Below the pieces are notes generated by a model, which saw nothing but the letters and a program-made list of their open reading frames with translations, did no database searches and was not told the DNA's origin. The position numbers and the translations under genes were made by a program. DNA of 64,000 bases. Origin: Micropterix aruncella (lineage: Eukaryota; Arthropoda; Insecta; Lepidoptera; Micropterigidae). Positions 40,301 through 52,300 of this stretch are shown here, piece after piece. The stretch spans positions 3,809,722-3,873,721 of the forward strand of contig OX155967.1 in the NCBI GenBank assembly GCA_944548615.1. The letters run 5' to 3'. The stretch's first letter is position 1. Each line of letters starts with the position of its first letter.

Positions 40301-43300
40301 CTTTACAATATCTGATCTGGACGTATCAGCAAAGCTGCCTGTACAGAATATAATAATAATAATAAATACAAAAAGATCTGAAGCTGTGGGAAACGTTGAA
40401 TTTTCTTGCTCTTTCGATATGTTTGGGATATATTTGACTTATTCTATTACTGTTATTTATTCTGGATAGGCAGCTTTGCTGATACGTCCAAGTCAGATAT
40501 TGTAAAGTTAGTCACAAATAACATTAACAAGTCATTAGGTACAAATCGAGTCTGTTTTTAAATTGATTGACAGAGCTTGCAGTTATCTTCAAATGGTACT
40601 TTATTCCATATATCCACCACTCTTTCTTGCAGAACGTTTTAAGGAGGATTAGATTTAAATTTTGCTGTGACCTCGAAGATTTGTGCTTTGCCCAGTTGCA
40701 TTGTAATAATTTGTGAGAATTGTATATGTCTCAATCAGGTCACCTCTGTGTCATCTTTGTTTGAGGGTTGTCAGTCCAAGTAATTCCAAGCGATCTTCAT
40801 AAAGTCCTATTCTTCAGACCCACTGTCATTTTGGTTGCCCTTCGCTGCACCTTTTTCTGGAAATTTACATCTTTGCATAAGTAGGGGTTTTAGAGCTGAT
40901 AGCCATACTCAAGAAAAGGTCTACATATACCTTGTAGATCTTATAAACACCTCTATTCGTTTACTAAAAAAAAATACGTCCTACTAACACTCAGACATGT
41001 CACTAAGGTCAGGGCCAATGGGTCCCGAAAACTCATATACCTGGGTACGGGTGCGATTATAGAAAGAGACATTAGTGATTGGTTCTAGTGATCTTTGTAC
41101 AGACTAATCGATTTTTCGCACAATTGACTTTAAAAATAGGTCTTTATCCTGTTTTTTATCGATCAATCAGAAATCAGTTTCATTCATAGCATTCAGTCCG
41201 TTTGGAACGAGCTCATTTTTTAGTTTATACCTAATTACATAATTCATTAAGTAAAACTTAATTCAAATACAGACTCGATGTGTACCCAAAAACTTGTTAA
41301 TATTGTCTATGACACAAAATCTGATCTGGACATATATCAGTAAAGCTTCCTGAACAGTATAAATAATAATAAAAATATTTTTTTAAGTATCAAACACATA
41401 CTCAATTGTGCTACATATTTCAATTGTGCGAGAAAATAAACAAAGTTTTGAACCACCTTTAGTGAATGCATAGATTTTAGTGGGTTTTGCATAATATGTG
41501 AATCAACAATATACACTACAAGAATATAATATATTCTATATATTGAGTAATCATTTGATTTTCATAGATACCAAGCCCTCGTGGATCACAGTCTGAACGT
41601 TGGAGAGCTCCTGGACCGATCTCGCCAGGGTCTCCGGCATCTGGTGCTGACCTACCAAGACCTGACCGCCTGGATGGACGAGATGGAGCAGAGGCTGGCC
41701 CGGAGGAAAGTGCTTCCCGTTCACACCGACAAGCTGCTGCGACAGATGGATGAGCTAGCTGTAAGTATTTATTCAAGGAGGTTAATTACAGTCCTTACCA
41801 TATTATTTCATACAGGCCCAGATATAGACTCTTATTCGGCCTAGTTGCATTTTCCAAATTTAGTATTTTAGTTTGTTTCTCAAATGCGCAATAAAGAATT
41901 TATTCACTCATTCATACAGTCAGATGGTAAGAACACTTCGTTGCTATGAAGCTAGAATATTTGCAAGCGGCACTTCTTGTGAAAATCACTGTTTTCAACC
42001 AAATTGAAAATATTGCAACTGCCATTCAAAAGATACTTGTTAAATATTATTAAATATTGTTAACCCTTCAAGCCCCGCGACTTCGATATCAAAGTCAACT
42101 GAACGCGTCCAGGAAAAGTGATTTGATTGGGTTTTTCGAGGTCATTCCGTATGCAGTTGTATTTGATTTAAATGCCTGATGATACAAATATCATCGTGCA
42201 TTTAAATAAAATACAACTGAATATGGAATGACACGAAAAACCCAATCAAATAACTCTTCCTGGACGCGTTCAGTTGACTTCGATATCGAAGTCGCGGGGC
42301 TTGAAGGGTTAAGAGGCCGGCCAAAAGCTATATGAAGCATAATTTTGTGGCCTGGTTGTGAGAACACGAAAAAGAATTTTAATACAATTATGCCGCATTT
42401 TAAAAACCCGGTCCTGAAGCTACTATTTCGCTAAAACGAAATTAATAAATTATTGCCGTATTAATTGTAAATTATCTTTATTCTGTTACTGTTTTCAAAA
42501 AAAAAAAACAAACGAGCGAGATCTGTCTTCAGTTTTTGAATAACCTAGAGATGAATCTCAATATTAAAAAATACTATTTACACCAGCGTATGGTCTATAT
42601 TTGCATAGCACCATGACAGTTTTTGAAACTTCCATACAAAAAATATAAGAAAAAAATGTTTGAAATTACGTTATTTCCAGAAATGTTATGGCCAAACAAT
42701 ATTTTTTTTCTATTTATTAAAGATGCTTTTGAGTGATATAAAAAATAACTCAGTGATCTTAGGTTATTTTATTATTGTAATCTAATTTTTACTTTATAAA
42801 AAACTATTCATTTGATAATTTATTATATTATAATTGAAAAGCCAAATCGACTATATTAGACGACGCGCGAAGCCGATATTGTCATTCGTAATTGACCACT
42901 GCCAACGGTGCGACGTATTCCCTTGTCGCCGCGGTATACCTATACATCTTTATATATATATCGAAAGCGCGCGGGTGCGTGGCATTGCAAAAATATTTAA
43001 ATTTTTAGTTGCGTCAACTCGGAAGGGAGCCTTAAATACCTTTTAAATATTGTCTCAAATACCTCAAAATTTACTTTTGAATCACCTGCATATTGTAAAC
43101 GACATGACAAAGGGTGCCTGTACCATGTACCATTGATTATGTAGGGTATTAGATTGCTCAATGCCATAGTGGGGTGGTGTCGACTACAACGAGCAAACCC
43201 GTCACCCCAGGCTGGTATAACGATATGAGATCGATCCTTCAGCCGTGGGATGAGCGTAGAAGACTTAGAGACGATACAAATCTACCGCCTAGCTAGGCCA

Positions 43301-46300
43301 ACACGTCCGTCTGAGACCAATACCTTACAGCGAGGCACCGGGAAAGGTAAACAGCAGGCAGCCTCGCCCCTGACTACCGGTTTTGGAAGAATATCGCTGT
43401 ATGGAAATAACCATCAGAATACCTCCTACCTCCCGAGTGGTTACAGGCTCGAGGTCGCTTGCGCGGTCCTCTCCCTTACGTAGCGGTGATACGGTTTCTA
43501 TCAAATCTATTGCGGACCACGGCATCCTTTGCCCGGCTCTTCACCCGGAATCGGGTAGCCGAATGGTCGTTTTAAAAGCAGTTGCCGTAAGGTTAACTTC
43601 CCCAGCTATCACTCGAAATGCACAATCGATTTGCTGATGCCGCACCGTGCGCAAACCGTCCAGAAGAGACCTACCCAAGATAGCGCTTCTGCGTGGAGGC
43701 TGCTGGATGGGTGTTGACCTGTGCATTTGGCCGACCCTACACATAGGTCTTAGTAGCCAAACTGCAACAAGGCCCATTAGCTCCCTATGCCATAGTACGT
43801 TTTGACAACCATTCTGCATCGGCGACATATAGGTGGCACTGATAGGATTGTCTGTTAGAACTAATAGCAAATTATTTGGCCAGCTATAATAACATTGATA
43901 TTGAATGTTTTTTTTTATTAAGGACTGATTGATTATAAAAATCCATTAGTTAACCCTTCGAGTAGCGGCATAATTTCATGGTAGACCACGGCATTTTATT
44001 GGAATTTCTTGCAATATCGCCGCGCTCGACAAAAAGTACTATAACTATGGAACTACTATAGCAATCATAAAAATAATAACTGTACAATGATCACATTGAA
44101 ATTTCGTGTATAGTATATTGAAATCTCATTTTGTAAAACAATTAGATAATCATGAATAATAAGAAAGTCAAAAAAGTGAATAAAACTGGGCATTTCTAAC
44201 TTGTACTTGTCTTACGGAAAAATACGGAACCCTATTTAGAAATTGTAAATACTATCATGGTTTTTATTAGATTCTCTATCAAAGGTAATATTTCGTTTTG
44301 CTTATTTACATACAAAAATATTTAGATATTAGCTCATAAAAACCAATAATTTTTTTGATGATTTCTCTTAAAAACAAAATGATGATGTTTGACAATGAAA
44401 TTTTACCAGAAATATCCGCGAAATTATTCTAGTGGCCGTGTAAGTATCTATGGTAATAATGAGATATTTGGTATGGATTTTAGGATGCGTTCGAATTAGA
44501 AAATAATATTACTGTGCGCTCCGGGAGCAGGTAGTCAACGGTGTTCTGATGTGCAACCAAATTTAGTCGTTACGTAGCCGAAGGGTTACTAATGATAACA
44601 ATAATATCATTGAATTATTAGTGCTATCTATTATATTTTTATATAGCCTGATTACATCACAGAAATAATGCCGAGAGATTATAATGCCATCTATTAGACT
44701 ATTTGAACATTAAAGTGCCTAATTACGATTAATTGAAACTTGTTATAGCAAATTAAGATTAAGATCTTTCTGTCAATATTAAAATAATAAGAGCACGGAT
44801 TAAACATTCTTTTTTTATTATATTTTTATTCTGAAATAGGATACCGTAATGACTTGTTTGGAAAGCCATCTATTGGGCTACTGAACGTAAGAGGAGATTC
44901 ATCAATGTTTGGAACTATGAATGGAACGAAACGTAGTATGGCATTGAGCAATGGTTTGTTTTTGTTGCAAGAACTACAGTTACAGTATTACAGTACACCA
45001 GTATGTAAGCGCCTGGGTTTCAATTTTTAATTTTTATTGCCTCCCTGCAGGGTTGGCTTGATTTTCCCCAACCCGAAAAAACCCACTGGGTTTAATTTGG
45101 GTAAAACACACCTGAAAAAACCCGAGGGTTTTTGACAAATGTGGGTTTTTGAAAAAATACTTTTTTATAATAATTAAATCAATGAACGGATATAGCATTT
45201 ATATTATATTTTATCAAAAAGAAGAAAAAAAAGGATGTATTTGTGACACACCCAGTCTGTTCCGTAATTTACTCCAGACCATTCCAACTTTCAATTGATG
45301 CAGAACTGGCCGGACAAGTGTAATGCCGACTACTTTTGGCATGATTTATAAGATAACTTATGGATAATACCTATTGTTACGTGGATAGGCAGCAGAAGAT
45401 GCAAAAACACGGTAGAACACTCAACTTGATTTATTACAAAACGATTACAATACTCTTTAAGCGACAAAGACCTTTATATACACTTCAATATACACTATTT
45501 AGTTTGCACTACTACTCAATACTTTTGCTCCGAAACGCTGCCAGCACTATTACTCAATACTTTCGCACCGAAACAGCGCCACTAGCGGTTAGTGTTAACT
45601 CTTATCCTGTTGTGAAAATAAAGGGGATCTCCCCGACAACTGACAATAACGATTTTTGGGGGAATTCGCTTCATGGTAGTGTTACAACTTTATTCAGTAG
45701 TAAATAAATTTGGATTGGGAGAAAAAAATGCAATAAAATGGTAATAAAATAAAATAAAATGTAATATTAAAATATATTCATTTAAAATTCTCATTAACTC
45801 CGAAAAAACCCAAAATTCCCCAAAAAGCCCGAAATTCCCCAAAAAAACCCAAAATAACCCAGTGGGCAGATATTTTTTGATAAAACCCGGTTTTATGCCA
45901 ACCCTGCCTCCCTGTAAAATTTGAAATTGTAATACATGTCGATTGCAATACTTTCGCTTTTTAAGGATGACTTGATGAATCCAACAATATCTCAAAAAAT
46001 AAAACTGGGTGCGACGATGCTTAGCCTAGTTGTGCTGAATTTCCTAGATGGTATTATATATGCAATTTGTAATATTTTAGGATCTCACAGAGGAGATTGC
46101 TTCGAAACAAGAAGCGGTCGATTCCACTGTCGAATCCGGCCTCGAGCTGATGAAACACATCTCCAGCGATGAGGCCCTACAACTCAAGGATAAGCTGGAT
46201 GCTCTCCAGCGGCGGTACAACGATCTCACCTCCAAGGGAGCTGAACTCCTGAGGCTGGCTTCCGAGGCGCTGCCCTTGGTTCAGCAATTCTACAACAGTC

Positions 46301-49300
46301 ATAACAAGTAAGTTAAGATATTGTTTATATTGTGGCCCTCTTTATGAATTACCGTTCCGTGAAAGAAATTTCAGACCAAAACACTACCTGTCTAGGTGTA
46401 TAAAAGGCTGTCTTAAAATTGCTTTCGATAGATATAATTTGAATGCAACGCCGTTAATTTTATCCCAATGGAAAATAATAATCCAGCCGGGAATCGAACC
46501 TGGAAATCGAACAGTGTAATATCAGAAGAGCTAATCGCTATGCCGTCGAGCTGTTATAATATGAATTTATTATATTATTAAATATAATTTTTTACAGGCT
46601 CACTGACTGGATGTCGAATGCTGAAGTCGCTCTCCAAGCTGCGGAACCGAGGGAGGCGGATATTCTCCGGCTAGAGGCCGATTTGCATGACTTGAGGCCT
46701 GTTCTTGATAACATCAATTCCATCGGACCTCAACTCTGCCAGGTAAAGCTTTATTCATATCAATTGTCAATTTGGTGTGTGAAAAACTTGCAATCATTTC
46801 CAAACATAAAATCACAAATTTTTAGTGCAGTTTCTTTTCTTATTCTGCGGTTGTATGGAATCAGTGGCGAATGGCACTGCGAACGAGATTAGTTGCAACA
46901 ATATTCAAGGATCGCTACAAAAATATGTTATGTCTACAGTTTGCCTTGACTACGGACTACACCAGCCACCGTATCTATATCCACTTGGATAGCAAAGCAG
47001 CTCTTATGGCACTAGCCTCGAATACCATTAATTCGAAGCTAGTGCAAAACTGCATATCACTACTGAATTCCCTGGGCGAAAAGAACAGGGTAATTCTAAG
47101 ATGGGTTCCCGGCCATGCAGGAATCGAGGGAAATGAAAAAGCCGACGAACTTGCTAGGACGGGAGCAAAGGGAACGTTATACGGCCCTGAACCTTGCTGT
47201 GGCGTACCAAAAAGCCTTGCAAACCTAATGCTCAAACAAATGTGTTTAGAACAATCCGTCAACCACTGGAACAACACGCCAGGGTTGAATCATTCCAAAG
47301 CGCTTATTAAGCCTTACGACCGTAAGACGGCCCGTGAGGCCCTATCGCTAAATAGGAACAATCTACGCATACTGGTATGGGCGCTCACGGGGCATTGTGG
47401 CCTGAACAAACACATGTTCAACCTCAAGCTCAAAGACACAAAAATGTGCAGGTTCTGCCAAGGGGCAGAGGAAACTCCCCAGCACCTCATGTGCGAGTGT
47501 GGCCCGCTGATGCGTAAAAGATACACCCACTTGGGTGGTCACTACCTCCAACCTAAGGAGGTAAAACAATCTGGCGCCAAAAGCCTGCTGCGGTTCTTAA
47601 ATGACACGAGGCTTAGCGCAGAACTATAGTAGGTGGCGAGCACAATAGATCAGCAATGGTCGCAGTGTTACAAGGCTCATAAAGACCTTAGAAAAGCCCC
47701 ACTCAACAAATAAATAAATAAAAAAATACAGTTTGCCTTTAAAATTTGCTTTGCAATGTTAGTGAACAAATCCCAAGGATAAACGCCGAAAATTTTATCT
47801 CGGTCAACCGCGTTTTTGGCATCACTAGCATTTTGTATGTTCGTGTGTCAGCTCCAGCAGAAGTCTTTACCTTCTTGCTCCTACTGCTGAAACCAAAAAT
47901 GACATTTACAAAGAAGCTGTGAGGAACCACTCCTCGCAAGATTACAAATTGTTCGGTGTGAGGTGGTGGTGTCAACTTACGGGTTATCTCCGTATTGAAA
48001 GGCGGTTTTGAATGAAGTAGAAGGAATTTATTGATCGAAGGTTTGATATTGCCACTTATAACGCTTGCCGAATAGTTTACGTTGACACGAGTGTATAGAT
48101 GCGCGACTGCGGTTACGAGGATATATGGATGAGGATGGTATGTGTGCTCCTAGTATCTTGTACTGGGCACGGCTCGAGTCTGTGGGATTACAGACTGATG
48201 CTTCGTGACTAGGGAAGTTAAGGAAAGGAAACCAAGCAGCCGGATTCGTTGACTACCTCGTGTGAGGGGTACCGGATATGCCGTCGCAACCTTGGGGGAA
48301 GGTGATCACTCGGGGAATGATAATTTGGTTGCTTTTTCGCCGGTTTATACAGGCCATGAAATGATGCAATTCAAAATATTCCGAGTAAAAGTATTGTTTC
48401 ATCGTGCTGATTCATAGCTACACGAGTCAAAATAATAGCTGAATTGTGTCAGTGGATTTCACTGGAAATCGATGCATTTGTTGATCGCATGCATGCATGT
48501 GTTAATATATAGATATATACTCTGTCTTACCTAACATCTTTGTGTCATGCATCAGCAGAAAAAATAATAGACACAATAAAATAAAATTTATCGATTTGCA
48601 GATTTCACCGGGAGAGGGCGCTTCTCACATCGAAAGCCTCGTCACCAGAGACAACAGAAGATTCGACGCAATCGTGGAACAAATTCAGAGGAAGGCCGAG
48701 CGACTGCTGCTAAGCAAGAAGGTAATCAATTATAATATTTATCTCGGCTAGAATGAAGTCTAATAATGGGCTTTATTGCGTTTCTTTGTGAACTAAAATC
48801 AGAATTTGTTCATGCGAGCGAGACAGGCCAATATGTTACTATACGATTGTCACTATTCCAGCATAAGAGTACCAATGGAACATAAAGCGGCATAATCTAA
48901 GATCGGACGAAATGTTTTCAAACTAATTCAGATTATTTTATGTGCGGCGGTAGTTTTCGTGCGAAAAAAAATACAGTTGTTCATTTTACATCCCGCTCTA
49001 ATGCACCGCTTTGTCTCATTCGCATGAACTATTTCCCGATATTAGTTCGCAAAGAAACGCAATCGAACCCAATGTTTCCAAACATGTGATGCTCTAGATT
49101 GTTACATTTGATTAACCTATTTTACCTTTTCAGCGCTCGCTTGAAGTAGCCGGCGATATGTCCGACTTGCTGGAATGGTTCCGCGCCGTGGATGCGCAGC
49201 TGCGCGATGCTGACGCGCCGCGCTGCGAAGCGGCGCTGGTGCGGATGCAGTTGACGCAGCACCGCGCTATCAACGATGACGTTGCAGCGCAGCGGGCCAG

Positions 49301-52300
49301 GGCTCGCGATTTAATTGCTGCTGCTAAAAAGGTAAATGTACTTATATTTATTTATCTTCCTAGATATTACAGCTGATCCCGTATCAGGTATTATACCTAT
49401 TACCAGATAATAGTGAGTCATCGTATCTTCAACCATTGTAATATTTCCGATATTGTCACTGTTAGATACTGTTCTGATATTGTCACTGATAGCACAGCTC
49501 TGGATCTATGATTTTTCCGAGCCGGGACAAGAACTTTATATTAGCCCCATCTTTTCAGCATTTGAGAATAATGATTTTAAAAACTCAAGAATCAAATATA
49601 CCGGGTGAATTTTTTTAAGTCTGGGGAATAAGAACCCTAAAATAAATTGATGCTCTTTATTGCATATGTGTTAATAACTTTGCCTTATGACTCATTAACC
49701 CAGTTGTTACTGAAACTTTTTTTATCTCGTATCACAGTAGTTTTTTAGTAGTATTATTTTGATGAATAAAGTAAACATGGAAAAATACCAAAAAAAACTG
49801 ACTTTTCAGGAAAGCTCAGAAAATGCTGATCGTTTTAACTATCAGTAGTAATAGGCAGGTAGGTTAACGCTCATATAACTACTACTTAATGATTGTATCG
49901 TATTTTAAATTAAAGAAACACAGTTATTACTATGAAAAAGACTTTATTATCTATCTATTTATCTATATAATCTATATCTATCTAGCTCATAAATGTATAA
50001 AAAAACGTGCATAAAATAAATTTCAATCACAAGCTTATTTGTAAACACTTACCGTTTTGAAGACATAGTGAAAGTTAATTACGTTAATACGAATTAAACT
50101 AGAAAAGCACGTCAAAATTACGATCATAAGATCCTTCAAAATTATGATCATAAAAACCTCTTTCGTCCCATTTGTAAATACGAGTGCCCTCTTATATAAG
50201 ATTGCATCACAATGTCAATCTTAGAATAGCTGCGAATTCACATTCTTTTCTTTTAATGTACAGGTGCTGAGAGAATCTCAACCCTCGGAAGACACCTCCA
50301 TCATCAGGGACACCATGGAAGATCTTAAGGAGACGGTGGACACGGTTTGCCAGCTGAGCGCAGACCGCCTCGCTGCGTTGGAGCAAGCCCTGCCCCTGGC
50401 TGAACACTTCGCCGACACTCATCAAGGGTTCGTTTCCCCTTTATAGCCAGTTTATTTCATCATTTTGATTGTGCTAATTTTTGTATTTCTTACTACTTCA
50501 GGTTGGCACACTGGCTTGACGATATGGAGCACCAAATCAGTATGTTGGCGATGCCGGCTCTGCGACCAGAGCAAATTGTGGTACAGCAGGATAAAAATCA
50601 AGTAAGTGGTCCCATTAGCTAACCTGCAAAATGCGCGGTGCAATTTTGTCGAAGCTGTCAGAGCGCCAATTCATAATAAATTCGAAAACGGTGACTATTT
50701 CTATAAAAACATAATTCATATCAATCATTTATTTTTGAAATAACAGTGTTACGCTGAATAGTTACAGTAAAAAAATACAGTTCAATAAAAAATAAAACCA
50801 GTTGTAGATTCAATAAAATTACAGAGATTATGCTCACAACTAATAAAACTAATAAACTAGCGGTTCTCCTCGTTGTTACCAAAGTTAAGCAGCATTGGGC
50901 GCGGTCAATAGTTGGATGGGTGACCGCCTGAGTGGTTGACTGCGTGATGCTATAAATATCCACCTAGAAGATGGTGCCAATAGACAAAAGGCGAGATCCA
51001 CGAAAAAGCATATGCCTTGTGGGTAAAAAATAAATAAATAAAAAAACTAAAATACCTAAAAAAAACCTAGTACATAACGCAACTATTACCTTTTTGAAAA
51101 CTTTTTAAAATTTACTGTACTTTTGGTATATTTTGCATAGTAATAATCATATTATTATAATGAAAATCTATGCAGCCACTAATAAAGTCTGCGTGATGAA
51201 AAAAATAATAAAAAAACTGAAATTTAAACCGATAATATATGTTTTTTCAGCTTTTTATAATGTCTGTCTAATATATTGACGGATGAAAGTATTTTTTTTT
51301 TCACTTACAAAATTGTGTAAAAAATATTAGGAAACTTGTTTACGAATGTGCAATTAGTGTTTTAGACCCAATGATTTTTTTAGATACAACAATGCAAAAA
51401 AAAACATGTTCACCAAATGCAAATTATATAAAGCAACTAGCTGACCCGCGCCCACTTCGTTGGGCGGTAAAACTTTTTACTTGTGATGAAATTATGAGTA
51501 TGGTTTGGTTAGTACTATGATTTATTTCCTGACTGCCAAAAGAAGGATTATATTTTTACTGCATATGTATTTGCATGCCAATTTGACTATATTACCGTTA
51601 CTTGTGAGTGTCTTCTTGTGAGTGGCTTATTTGTGAGTGTCTTATCTTTTAACCATTTATGCAGTAAAAGTGACATTATATGCAGTAAAAGGGAAAACTG
51701 ACTTTTTTGTAGGCATTATCAGTTGTATGAAGAAGATGCTACAACTTTTCTCTAGAACTTAATCATATATCTCTCATCGTTAAGGCAGCGTTAGTTAGGA
51801 ACGTTTTCGTTCGACCGTTTTTTCCGACTTACTTTGGAAATTCGACTACCACGAAACAGTCTTTTTATTTTTCGGATTAATATATAGCCTATGACACTCA
51901 CAAATAACGTGGCTTTCTATTGGTAAAAGAATTTTCAAAATCGGTCACAAACTTTACCTTTTTATAATATTAGTATAGAGAAGATATAATTTACATTATT
52001 TTACTGGTCTTAATTAACATAAACCAAACCAAACCAACACATTACTGTTGTTTTCAATTTTTGCGGAATGTCTGAATTATGACATTCAACTTCCAAAAGC
52101 AGCCGATATTAATCATATGCGTTTGTTGATTTTGATCATCTGAATTTGTCCATTGTTGCTAATTGATAGTTTCGCTAGTTCTAGCTACTTTTAAGGACCG
52201 ACAGCGACAAAAATTTGCATCTGGCAACGTTATTTTTCAGTGACTTTTCTAGCAACTTTTTTTAGGATTTTAAAAGACACTTAATTTTGTTAACATTTTG

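Noticed and set aside
46437..46553. Genuine tRNA gene
   Set aside because: Only the head resembles a tRNA; there is no complete cloverleaf acceptor stem, and the tail is shared with another repeat copy.
46871..47629. 252-codon open frame (largest in the window) as a host gene
   Set aside because: RNase H and Cys/His motifs and an AAATAAA tail show it is a LINE ORF2 fragment inside intron 22.
50861..50950. Functional 5S rRNA gene
   Set aside because: The first 26 or so bases of 5S are missing and a foreign tail with an A-rich end follows, so a SINE is the better call.
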